Assembly (NCBI GenBank): GCA_020205615.1
Contig: CM035152.1
Location: 152,578,778 to 152,642,777, forward strand
Direction: 5' to 3'
Length of the DNA stretch: 64,000 nucleotides
Source of the DNA: Panax quinquefolius
Lineage: Eukaryota > Streptophyta > Magnoliopsida > Apiales > Araliaceae
Position 1 is the stretch's first letter. Every line of letters begins with the position of its first letter. The notes beneath the pieces are model-generated. The model searched no databases and was not told the origin of the DNA. It worked only from the letters and a program-made list of their open reading frames with translations. Both the position numbers and the translations under genes were made by a program. Below, one piece after another: positions 36,732-48,908 of the stretch.

Positions 36732-38599
36732 CGAAAGTAGTATGCACACAAGCCAATCATGTTTGATGATAAAGCATATACTTTGTAACAATCTTATTCA
36801 TTTATTAATAAAAAGTATTAATTTATTAAAGGCTTTTAATTATCTACATGATCTTTGTTTTATAATATGTGATAAACCCATAGTTTTAAGCAATGCTTTT
36901 AGAATAATGATGATGATCATTCTAATGAGATCTAAATTCTTAGAAAGCTTAAAACTAAAATAGTTCCCAATCGTTGGATTACTAAATTGGGGATTAGTGA
37001 ATCCGGATAGATTGGTACATCGTTGCTTGCTCATTGGATGAGGATGATTGATCTCATGATCATTTGTGTGGAGACACTAAAGCAAGTATGTAGGTGCTTA
37101 TTAGAGAATAAGTTCATTTGAGCGTGGCTCGCTAAGGAATACCTAATGGAGTTTTATTTGCTGTCAATAGGAATTCTGTAGTGATAGTAGTCTGACAAGT
37201 AATCCTTGGACTTGAGATCATCATAGTATCTTGTGTATGATGAGTTATACTTTGACTTATTCCTTAAGACCCTTAGGGTATATCAAAGGGTATGCTTGGG
37301 TATAATAAGTTGTATGCATGGAGATAATGTATGATCGATAAAGAATCTACCACTTCAATAAAAGAAGAAATGTCTATGTGATTCGATAAATGACAACCCA
37401 AGTAGTCCTTGGCGGCGAAATGAAATTAGAAAGGAGTTTCTAATTTGCATTATTTGGAGTTGTGCATTTAAGAATCGAAATACATATAATTAAATAAAAT
37501 AAGACTTGTGATAATTCCATATCTTATATTTAATTGGGACATTGTATGGTGGAAGGATTGAATTATGCGGTAACTATTAACTCAAAGGTTCTTTTATGAT
37601 TAATGTTGAAATCTATATTATCTGGAAAAGTCGTTGATCGCTAGGGAGGCTTATCCTATTGTAGAATAAATATTATTTAAATAAATTAATTGTTTAATTT
37701 ATTTATTTAAATAAGATTAGAATTGTTTCTAATTGATTTATTCACAACCTTTAATATGGAGAACCTAAAGGTCACACCATAAAAGGAAGAATAATTATTT
37801 AAAAGTAAATGGCATAATCGTAATAATATGTTATGTATATTTAATTTAATCTATGGTGATAGAATAAATTAAATAGCTTAATATTATTATTTAATATTTT
37901 AGAAATATTAAATATAAATTAATAAGAGAGTCTTATTAATATTATTACAATTATTATTATTTTAATTTCTAAAAGAGTTTAGGAATTAATTTAATATAAG
38001 TACTCTCATTTATTCCTAATAAGATTAGGAGGTTAAATTAATTAAAGAGTTTAATTAATTATCACTAATAAGATTAGGGAGCCTAATTAATTAAAAGAAT
38101 TTAATTAATTAAAAAAAAACCCAATTCCTTAATTGTTAAGGTGGGTTGCCCACATCTATAAATAAGAGGAGTCTTATTATGGGTGGGTATGGGTTGTTGA
38201 CTTTACACAACGTAATAATTCCAATTTGTTGGAAGTACCTTTTTTCTATAGAGATAGGAAAAACTAGGGTTTGAGCCATAACACCCATCTTCTTGAATTT
38301 TCTTCTTCCTTGGTGGATCACCTCTGAGGCCAAACACATGGGTGGTTAACGTTGATCGAAAGGAAGGAACCAAACCCGGTGGATTCAAGTTGAGCGAAAA
38401 AGGATTGGAGGTGAACTTGTACACGAGGAAGCTTCGATCTTCAAGTGGTATGATTTTATTATTTATCTTTTCGTTTAATTAATAATTATGCATAAAGGAT
38501 GATCCCGGGTATATGGTTTGTAAATTTTTAAACTCGATTTTTTACGCTTAAGCACTTTTTTATGCAATTTGATTGCGTTATGAATATTACAAACCTAAC
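36732..38599 (+). repeat. 5' LTR of element G
   Basis: It matches 43950-45831 almost throughout. TCTATAAATAAGAGG at about 38155 is the TATA box, after a run of TTAATTAATTAAA words. The terminal A before the PBS is missing or changed. Confidence 0.92.
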
Positions 38600-40940
38600 G
38601 GTGGTATCGAGCCCAAACCTTTTGCGAATTATTAATTGTTCGATTTGATATGTATATTGATATGTGTTTAGAACAATTTAATTGGGCATAATTTATTGTA
38701 TAAAATCGCTTAAAAAAAAAAAAAAAAAAAAAAATTAATGACATGACACTTTAATTTAGTGAGAGTGCATGCAGTTTAATTATTTGTTTTTATCATGCTC
38801 TTTGCTTTTTTAAAAATCACGTGAAAAGCGATTAATGTTGAAAAGGATTTCATGAAACGGATATCTAATGATTATATATATATATATATATTGGTACATA
38901 CGCGGATTTCAAGTCGAGTTACTTTAAAACCAAAAAGCTAATTGTAAAAATTTTTTTTGGGACATGCAAGGAATTTTCGGTTTTGAAAAGGAACAGTTTA
39001 TATATTATGGTTTATTATATATATATATATATATTACGGTTTATTATATATATATATATATATAATATTTTAATAATTTTATTATTAAAATAAAAAGTTA
39101 TTTTAATTTTAAAATAAAAGGTTTATTTTAATATTAAAATATAAAGTTTATTTTAATTTTAAAATTAGAATTTCATGCTAACTAATTAGAGTTGGAATTG
39201 GATTCCATGATAACTAATTGAAGTTGAAATTGATCTTTCCTAAATAAAGGAGTTTATTTAGATATGAAATAGATTTCATATTATTCAAAATAAAGAGTTT
39301 ATTTGTGAATAGGAAAAGAAAATCCGTGTTTCCTTAAATAAAGGAGTTTATTTAGATATGAAATAGATTTCATATTATTCAAAATAAAGGAGTTTATTTG
39401 TGAATAGGAAAGATAATCAAGTGTTTCCTTTAATAATTTTTTTTACATGGAATTGGATTCCATAATTAATTAAAATAAAAGAGTTTATTTTAATTAATTT
39501 TTTTTTTATTACATGGAATTGGATTCCATAATTAATTAAAATAAAGGAGTTTATTTTGATTAAAATTTTGATTAAAATAAAATAGTTTATTTTATTCAAA
39601 ATTGGATAAATTAAAATAAAATAGTTTTATTTTGATTTAAATTTGGATTTAAATAAAGAAGTTTATTTTATTCAAAATAGATTTTATACTAACTAAATTT
39701 GCCCATTAAATGATATCAATATATATATTAAATGTTTATTATTCATGAGATGAATGTTATTTATTGATGCGTATGGTGATGTGTATGATAATAAATGGGA
39801 TTGATTATGAATTATTGACCAATGCGATTGGATTTATTTTAGTTGGATGCATGAATGTATGGGTTTTATTAAATGAATTCTGCGTACCTCGTCTTCTCTA
39901 ATTTTTCTTAATGTAAATTCTATCTCCTCCTATGTACTTCCCTTATTTAGCGATCAAGGTTTCTATTTATTTTAAATAGTTTTGTAATAGGAATAGTTAG
40001 AATTAATTTTGAAGAATTGGAGATCAAGGAGCAAGGAGTGCGCTTGAAGACCCGTTTGTAATGGAGCAGGGTTTAAATGTAATAGTTATATTTAAATATT
40101 ATTTCTTGCACCCTAAGGGTTTGACCTTTTGGTTCACTTGGTGGCTCTAGTGAACCAAACTAGAATAAAAGTCCATAATCAATCCGGGTAGAATATAGTA
40201 TTCTATATATGCGCATGCGTATACTATATATATATATATATATTATGCAAACATGCTTGGCATGTTCATTAATATATATGCGTATTTTATATATATATAT
40301 AAATGCATGCTAAAACAAGATGAGACAAATTAATAACAAACCCCTCAAAATTTTATATTAAGTCTAGCGTTCAAAGATATTTGGAATATCGAGCGTCAGC
40401 CTTCTAGCATGATAAAATTAATAGAGTATTAAATATTTAATATGAGTTTGTTGTGTCACCACAAGGCAAGTATTAAGTATTTAAGATGTTAATTTATCAC
40501 ATTTGATGCTTATAAAGAAAATTGAACAATATTGTTTTGTTGTGTCACCACAAGGATGATATTTTTCTTTTTGAATATATGGAGTGCTAGGTTGGACTTA
40601 ACTTGGATAATTTTGATTCGGATGTGCCACCACTTGATCAAAATAATCTAAGAGGCAAAATACAAGGAGTTGCATAGTTGATGTAATTGACAAAAGTTGT
40701 CTACCTATTTATTTATATATAGTTTGTTGTGTCACCACAAGGCTATATACATTTGAAATGGGATCCTTATTCTCACTAGCAAAATCTTTAAATTAGATTT
40801 TGCTTAACTATATAAGTGAGGGTAATATAGTTTGAAGAAAATAGTGGGAGATACCAATTTAAAACAAGACCTAATTTATTTTGGTAATTAATAATAGAAT
40901 GTATGTTAAAATGTTGTTAATTACAAATTCATTTACGAAA
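38600..40940 (+). repeat. Long leader of element G with two palindromic repeat fields
   Basis: There is no ORF. From about 39080 to 39680 the word AATAAAGGAGTTTATTT, a near-palindrome, recurs at ~60-150 bp spacing with variants. From about 40450 to 40745 TTGTTGTGTCACCACAAGG recurs three times (40448, 40538, 40727), with a diverged fourth copy near 40627. Several TA runs occur (38875-38890, 39015-39062, 40225-40242). Confidence 0.75.
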
Positions 40941-40949
40941 TTTTACAAT

Positions 40950-43890
40950 GTCTAAAATTACTATCAACTGCGAAGCATATTAGATGCTAAATTAATCGGA
41001 ATAGAATTAAGCGGATTGGTTAAGGAATTTGAGAATAGTTCTCATATTTGAAAAGCTATCTTATGTCCTTATACGCCTATCCTGCAATGGTTGCGAGAGA
41101 TAATGCCTCTGAGGAAGACATTGCTACTTTTAGAAAGTGGCAAGATGATGCACGATTGGCTCGATGCATCATGCTCACTCGCGTCCATGAAATAACTTGA
41201 GCTTGACGTCGACGATGAAACTATGGATGCTCCTACTATATTCTTGCACATCAAGTAGTTGATGGTGAGGAAAGTGGGGCCGATAGATATCGAGATATCT
41301 AAGGAGCTCTTAGATCTAGAATGGCCAATGGCACTATAAATGCAGATAAAAGTCCTTAACATTATCAATTTGATTGATCAATTAGGACAACGAGTTTTGT
41401 CATGGATGGAGAGTTGAGCCAAGATTTGATCTTGCACTCACTCCCGGACTCTTTTCACAATTGTTGTAAATTTTTCATATGAACAAGCTAGATATCGACC
41501 TCGGCCGATTTGCTTAACATGTTGAAAAAAATGATGAGAGTCACTTTCAACCAAGAAAGACCATGTCTTCTTGGTAGGGGCTAAAGGATCTTCTGAAAAG
41601 AAGTACGATTCAAAGAAGGTATATAGAAAGGCATAAACAAAGGATAATAAGAACAAAACTGAAACGGATAGCAAAGAAGTTTGCTTCCACTGCAATAATC
41701 CTGGACACTGGAAAGAAACTGCGAGAAACATCTTGTAGAGGCTAACCAAAGAAGCTTAGTGAAGTTTCGGTTATAAATACAGTTTTTGTTCATGATTAAA
41801 ATAAATTTTTCTTTAAGTCAAAGTTCTACTTGGGTATTGGATACCGACTTTGGTTATCATAAATATAGATTTATGAAGGGACCAAGCAGAAGTAGAAAGC
41901 TAAACAAATATAAGTAATCCTATGTGTGGAAAATGAAGCAAAGGTTGCAACATTAGCCATAGAAACTTATAGTTTAGCACTGCCTACGGGCAAATCTATT
42001 AAGTCAATAAGTTGTTATTGTATTCCAGTTCTTCTTAAAAATATTATTTCCATTTTATTGTTGGACAATGAAATCTTTGGTATTATAATTAAGAACAATT
42101 GTTGTTCTATTTATAATAATAATGTTTTGTATAGAATTGGAATATTACTTAATAAATTTTGTATACTTGACTTACATGAAAATAATTTTGCATATTGAAC
42201 AAATTAGTATAAGAAAAGGAGATGATCATTCAAAGAGTTGAATGTATGTATTTGTTGAAATACAAGTGTGAATTATTTGAAAGGTTCAAAGAATTCAGAA
42301 GTGAAATAAATTGACAAAGTATTAAGATTCTTTGATTAGATCAAGGAATAAATACTTGTACAATAAGTTTCTAGATCATCTCAAATGGTTTTCTCATAAT
42401 GGACACATCGATCTGTGATAATTGATTGATGTATCTGAATGAAAATCGTACCTTGTTGGACATGGTGCGGTCCATAATGATTTTACCGACATTCCAAGGT
42501 ATCCTTCGGGGATAATGTCCTAGAAATGGTGCATATCTCTGAAAATGGTAACCTCAAAATCCTATTTGAAGACTCCATAAAAAGTTATGGACGGGGAGGA
42601 TTCCTAATCTTAAGTATGTTAAGATAAGGGTTCCAACTTATGTGAAAAGGTTTCAAAATGATAAGCTTGGGACAAGATTTGACAAGTGTCGATTTGTGGG
42701 ACATCCTAAAGTAAGTTTAGGGTATATGTTCTATAATCCTACTTAGCAAAAGGTGTTTATTCTGAAACACGCTTCCTTCTAAGATAAAGGTGTTTATCAT
42801 TGAAGGACTAGTGGGAGGATAATAGATCTTGAAGAGTTCAAGAACCACAAAACACTATAAGTCAAATAAGAGGAACCTATAGATGAACTGTTGTACCCAC
42901 ACAAATAATAATAAATGCGGAATAATGCAGAAGATACCTAGGAGGTATGGATTCATCATAGATGATGATGATGAGGTACTCATCATGAAGATGATGATCC
43001 AGATTACATACGATGAGGTAAGAGTTCTAGTGTGTACAAAAGGGAGACGTTGGGGCGTCGTGACATTCCTAATATTATATGTTGATATACTATAGATAAG
43101 GAATGACATACCAATGCTACAATCGATAAAAGATAAAGTTGTCTAAACATTCCTCCATGAATGATTTGGAAGAGTATCTTAATTGGGGATATAAATCTAT
43201 ATAGATAGATTTAAGAGGATGCTCAACTTAACCCGAGGAACGTATATTCATTTGATGCTAAAGTCGTTTAGCATGGCAAACTCAAGAGATGTCTCATGTT
43301 GATGAGCTATGGAGTGTATCTCTCTTAATAGTCCCCATAGACTCCAAAGAAGAGATTGCATGAGTGATAATCATGTATGCAATGAAATGTACGAGACGAT
43401 GTTGATCGGTCATATTACAGGAGAAGATCACTGTAAGGCGGTGAAAAACATCTTAAAGTTCTTAACCCAAGCACTAAAGATGTGAGCATACATGGTGGGT
43501 CTAAATTAAAACTAGAGGGCTTAACAGACTCAAGTTTTTCGGACGCACCAAAGATAACGAAAAATCCACTTTAAGGTAAAGCGTTATCTTGAGCGGTGGT
43601 GCGATGAATTGGAAAGGTTCCAAACAACAAAGAGTTCTTTGGTTTAGTGATAAAGACAAAGTATATAGCTATAAATGAAGGCTGCAAGTTGATTGTTTGG
43701 ATTAAAGTTCATTACGAACTAGGAATAGTTCCTAAGTCTCATCTTGGATCTAAACATGTGTTGTGGCACTTTCATTTGATTATTAGAATTATTGAAAGAT
43801 GGGAAATCACTATATAGAGATTGTGGACTCTCATTAACAACATTACATATCCATTAACTAAAGCTTATCCAACAATGCGGGGATAATCGT
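40950..43890 (+). pseudogene. Degenerate copia polyprotein of element G
   Basis: The gag start MSKITINCEA is at about 40949, followed by blocks WLRNLRIVL and RKWQDDARLARCIML. A zinc knuckle with CFHCNNPGHWK lies at about 41680-41715. The protease site block STWVLDT is at about 41828. A PR-integrase linker ORF (41926-42198) contains SLALPTGKSIKSISCY. Integrase C-terminal blocks lie at about 42590-42830 (NLKYVKI, DKLGTRFDKCRFVGHPK). The RT end has FLILYVDIL (43064-43090), which has lost one Asp of YVDD. RNase H tail blocks (SKHVLWHFHLIIR) lie near 43750. Most of integrase and the N-terminal half of RT are missing. Confidence 0.85.
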
Positions 43891-43949
43891 CACTTAGAGA
43901 AGAAGAGTATAAGATACCATGACGATTGGCTTTAGTGCAAGTGGGAGAT

Positions 43950-45831
43950 TGAAAGTAGTATGCACACAAGCCAATCATGTTTGATGATAAAGCATATACT
44001 TTGTAACAATCTTATTCATTTATTAATAAAAAGTATTAATTTATTAAAGGCTTTTAATTATCTACGTGATCTTTTTTTTTATAATATGTGATAAACCCAT
44101 AGTTTTAAGCAATGCTTTTAGAATAATGATGATGATCATTCTAATGAGATCTAAATTCTTAGAAAGCTTAAAAACTAAAATAGTTCCCAATCGTTGGATT
44201 ACTAAATTGGGGATTAGTGAATCCGGATAGATTGGTACATACGTTGCTTGCTTTCATTGGATGAGGATGATTGATCTCATGATCATTTGTGTGGAGACAC
44301 TAAAGCAAGTATGTAGGTGCTTATTAGAGAATAAGTTCAACTTGAGCATTGGCTCATTAAGGAATACCTAATGGAGTTTTATTTGCTGTCAATAGAATTC
44401 TGTAGTGATAGTAGTCTGAAGTAATCCTTGGACTTGAGATCATCATAGTATCTTGTGTATGATGAGTTATACTTTGACTTATTCCTTAAGACCCTTAGGG
44501 TATATCAAAGGTATGCTTGGGTATAATAAGTTGTACATGGAGATAATGTATGATCGATAAAGAATCTACCACTTCTAATAAAAGAAGAGAAATGTCTATG
44601 TGATTCGATAAATGACAACCCATGAGTCCTTGGCAATGAGAATGAAATTAGAAAGGAGTTTCTAATTTGCATTATTTGAGTTGTGCATTTAAGAATCGAA
44701 ATACATATAATTAAATAAAATAAGACTTGTGAAGTAATTCCATGTCTTATATTTAATTGGGACATTGTATGGTGGAAGGATTGAATTGTCGGTAACTATT
44801 AACTCAAAGGTTCTTTTATGATTAATGTTGAAATCTATATTATCCGGAAAGTCGTTGATCGCTAGGGAGGCTTATCCTATTGTAGAATAAATATTATTTA
44901 AATAAATTAATTGTTTAATTTATTTATTTAAATAAGATTAAATTGTTCTAATTGATTTATTCACAATAGGTTTAATATGGAGAACCTAAAAGGGTCACAC
45001 CATAAAAAAGGAAGAATAATTATTTAAGAAGTAAATGGCATAATCGTAATAATATGTTATGTATATTTAATTTAATCTATGGTGATAGAATAAATTAAAT
45101 AGCTTAATATTATTATTTAATATTTTAGAAATATTAAATATAAATTAATAAGAGGAGTCTTATTAATATTATTACAATTATTATTATTTTAATTTCTAAA
45201 AGAGTTTAGGAATTAATTTAATATAAGTACTCTCATTTATTCCTAATAAGATTAGGAGGTTAAATTAATTAAAAGAGTTTAATTAATTATCCCTAATAAG
45301 ATTAGGGAGCCTAATTAATTAAAAGAATTTAATTAATTAAAAAAAAAAAAAACCCAATTCCTTAATTGTTAAGGTGGGTTGCCCACATCTATAAATAAGA
45401 GGAGTCTTATTATGGGTGGGTATGGGTTGTTGACTTTTACAACGTAATAATTCCAATTTGGTGGGAGAGTACCCTTTTCTATAGAGATAGGAAAAACTAG
45501 GGTTTGAGCCATAACACCCATCTTCTTGAATTTTCTTCTTCCTTGGTGGATCACCTCTAGAGGCCAAACACATGGGTGGTTAACGTTGATCAAAGGAAGG
45601 AACCAAACCCGGTGGATTCAAGTTGAGCGAAAAGGATTGGAGGTGAACTTGTACGAGAGGAAGCTTCGATCTTCGAGGGTATGATTTTATTATTTATCTT
45701 TTCGTTTAATTAATAATTATGCATAAAGGATGATCCGGGTATATGGTTTGTAAATTTTTAAACTCTGATTTTTACACGCTTCCGCACTTTTTATGCAATT
45801 TGATTGCGTTATGAATATTACAAACCTAACA
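43950..45831 (+). repeat. 3' LTR of element G
   Basis: It runs from TGAAAGTAGTATGC to CTAACA and is flanked by GTCCC. It pairs with 36732-38599, with mismatches clustered at a few spots (for example around 44335-44350 and 44625-44640). Confidence 0.93.
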
Positions 45832-45836
45832 GTCCC

Positions 45837-46290
45837 AGCTCCTTAAATTGTTTAGCGGTGACCGCTTAGAGAGTTTTCCGTGTTTCCACCTACGTTTTGG
45901 GATGAGAGTCGCTCTACTTTCTTTGTTGCATAAATTGCATAAAACCTCTGAACATTTGATCATTCGTCATTTGGTCAAGTGTTGTTGTTTGCATGAGGAT
46001 TGTCGCCTTCACGATGCACATTATCCTCGATTATTGATATGTGGTGAATCAACAATCGCTGCGCTCCATTGCTATTCTCAACATTCTCGGATGTCATTTT
46101 CGAGATCTTCGCCACAAAACAAAAGGTTAATTGACGTGTAACAAATTATCCCTATCTTCTGACCAACCAATAAAATATCACATAAACTTAGGTAGGTCAT
46201 ACTAGTGAAGGTATTCCCGTCTCTCCCCTCTTAGTACTATTCTCACATCTTAGCCCTCCTAGTACTATTCTCACATCTTAGCGTGGATCA
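45837..46290 (-). pseudogene. Gag of element D, N-terminal part
   Basis: The minus-strand start MTSENVENSNGAQ is at about 46097, running toward QFKELG at the G insertion. Element E has a similar start, MSIENINNGNE. The frame is interrupted. The PBS lies just upstream at 46299-46309. Confidence 0.75.
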
Positions 46291-46311
46291 TATCCTAAGC
46301 TCGATACCAAT

Positions 46312-48908
46312 TGTGGCCTTCCCAAATTAGGTATACATCACCCATCTTGGGTGCGACACTTACATGGTGCTGTAATTTAAATACAACTTATTAACATAAG
46401 CGTAGGTATGCAATCGACATAAAGCGTGAGTTTAAATACAAATATCGTCTCACTAGATATTATACAAACTCAAACAAAAAGTCCTCATTACAGTTATTAT
46501 CACACTATTTTTACGTAGAATAGTGAGGACTACTAATCTTATTTTCGGGACCATCACTCGTTTCCCAGGCTCGTCCCGGTTATATTATCATTTCACGAAG
46601 AGAACAAAAGAAAGAAAGGGTGAGCTCAACTAGCCCGAAGAAATAAATATATGAATAAGATAATGCGAATAAATTATCAATAGTCTTCAATAATGTTAAA
46701 GCGATAAAATACAATAGATAAACCAGTTTAAGCTGCGGCGGAATATGCAATCCATTAAAAGAGTCAAGTAGAAAATAAAATCTACTATCTTTTAGGTTTT
46801 AAAGGTTTTTCATCATTGTTTATAGTTTGAGACTCGACTTTAATAAATATTTCACATCATCGAATCACTCCCGCACTACTGGCCAGGATATTCTTTAATA
46901 TCACGACCACAATTATTCATGCACTACTGGGCAAGAATATTTGTGTATTCATTAATAGTCATGATCATGCCAACAATCGTCCATCAATGCACTACTACCA
47001 TTTGAGGATTTTTATCACATCATTTGTAACATTACGGTCATGATTACACAATCAATAGTCTCTCGGTCATAATCATACCAAGTCCATCTATGCACTACTG
47101 AACCCGAGATGACTTTCAAAAAATATAAACATGAGGATGATGACAATGATATAAAATTCAATAAAACAAGTTCAAGAATTATTTTATCCAGAAATTATTA
47201 ACGTCCAAATTGTCGACATGATCTTGTTTTGTAGAGTAAAATTCAAGAATGATCGGAAGAATATTTCCATGAAAAGATCTTTGGATGAAACGCTGAAATA
47301 TCAAGGATATTCTACTAATTTCATGGAGTATAGAAGTCAAAGTTTTAACCAACCGGGTATAATAAAGAATGAAATAACAAAAGAAATCACCATACATGTG
47401 ATAGAGCCTTGCAGACGGAGTTATTCCAATGAATAATAAATAACGAAACCGAATTCGGTGAAATTCACCTTTCAAGCGGGATGTTCCAACGAATAATAAA
47501 AAGATGGAACCGGATCCGGTGTAAAACACATGAGAGATAGGATATTCAATGAGAATAATAAAAGGCGGAACCGTGTCCGGTGTAAAACACACGAGACGAG
47601 GATGTTCCAACGGAATAATAAAAGCGGAACCGGTCAGGTGTAAAACACCTGAACAGGATGTTCAATGAGAATAATAGAAGAATGTCACCAAGTATAGGGT
47701 AAACCACTTATACGAGTTATTCCAACGAAATAATAAGCAATGGAATAACAACGATTCTCTTCATGAATAAGAAGAATAACACCCTTACATTTTTGGTAGG
47801 AGATTGAATCTTTACTGACGGTGTAGTAACAAAATATACTCTTCTTCTTCTCTCTTATTCTCTATACTTTCTCTCTCTATAGCTTGAATGAATTAAGTGA
47901 AAAAATAATGAAGCCCTAGGCCTCTATTTATAGAAGATTTCTAGCTTAGCACTTTTCTTAGTGTGAAAAGGCAAGTGGCTTGACAATGTTGGTTTGGCCT
48001 TTGTAATGTGAAGCGACAAGTGGTTCGGCCTTTGTAATGTGAAACGACAAGTGGTTCGACGTCTGGTAAAGGTAATTACTATTAACGAAGGTAAATACTA
48101 TTGATGAAGGTAAATACTATTCACAAGGGTAATTACTATTGACGAAGGTAATTACTATTGACGAAGGTAAATACTATTCACAAGGGTAATTACTACTATT
48201 GTGAAGGTAATTACTATTGACGGTAAATACTATTCACAAGGGTAATTACTTATTGACGAAGGTAAATACTATTGATGAAGAGACTCTTAGATGATGACAT
48301 ATGAGCCCCCATAAAATAATCAAACTTACCACAAATCATTTTTTTTCATCAACACATATTTAATCTTTCAACAATTATTAATCATTTATAACTTGTCGTC
48401 TCAATTATTGATTTAATACTATAACATATTATACGAGATGATCTTTGACAATAATTGAATCAATAATATAAGAGATATGATCAAAGAATTCTCAGTGTGC
48501 AATAATTGAGCATAAATGAGTGACTTCTCACGTGAAGCATCGATAATCAATACCGTGTGCTTCTTGTCAACCACGCGTAGACATCGTATTTTTTTACCAC
48601 CGGGTAGTTCAACGGTTTTAACGGTAACACCTCCGTAGATTATTTTTATAAAATATTTTTATGTCGTTTTCTCGGTCCGACAATAATTACATTAATGGGG
48701 TCCACCAATGATTGAGCCATTGTCTGCGAATATTCCCTAACAAAAGAATATTCCCAGATGAAACGAATATTTTATAACAACTTGCATACTTTGCAAAATT
48801 TATAAATATTACCCACAACTATAACATTATATCAAATTTATTCCATAATATTCAAAAATAATATTTATAGAAAAATTTATCTTTATTTATAAAAGTTTGG
48901 GTCTTACT
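46312..48908 (-). repeat. 5' LTR of element D (2.6 kb)
   Basis: It pairs with 29676-32317. The TATA word lies near 47930 on the minus strand. The hairpin array is at about 47428-47745 and the 18-mer array at about 48069-48277. The end reads CTTACT instead of CTTACA, which may be a base error. Confidence 0.9.
47634..47652 (-). other. Perfect 8-bp hairpin in the D leader array
   Basis: TCAGGTGT-AAA-ACACCTGA is a fully paired version of the hairpin found in each unit of the array. Confidence 0.85.

Larger units (their letters stand above)
36732..45831 (+). mobile_element. Ty1/copia element G, complete but defective
   Basis: The LTRs are 36732-38599 and 43950-45831. The PBS TGGTATCGAGCCC is at about 38602-38614, the polypurine tract AGTGGGAGAT just before 43950, and the duplication is GTCCC. 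The length is 9.1 kb. Coding remnants from about 40950 to 43890 have copia order (gag, protease, integrase, RT, RNase H). The 5' LTR begins CG instead of TG. G is the youngest layer of the nest by position. Lineage within copia was not resolved. Confidence 0.92.
29676..48908 (-). mobile_element. Chromovirus-type Ty3/gypsy element D, nested in C
   Basis: The right LTR (46312-48908) is 5' and the left LTR (29676-32317) is 3'. The PBS is at 46299-46309 (minus) and the polypurine tract at 32318-32329. The span of 19.2 kb includes copia element G; without it D is about 10.1 kb. D interrupts the gag of C between LRGLKP and EIRRY. The flanking hexamers GGCATA (left) and GAGATA (right) match at only four of six positions, so the target duplication is blurred. 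The LTR subfamily differs from C in its promoter-side and leader repeats. Confidence 0.92.

Noticed and set aside
36421..36963. 180-residue plus-strand ORF
   Set aside because: It crosses the junction between antisense gag of D and the copia LTR at 36731/36732, so it is a chance fusion.
47179..47610. 143-residue minus-strand ORF (and the similar 30778-31171 ORFs)
   Set aside because: It is a translation of the leader tandem array in the D LTRs; its repeated residues mirror the DNA units.
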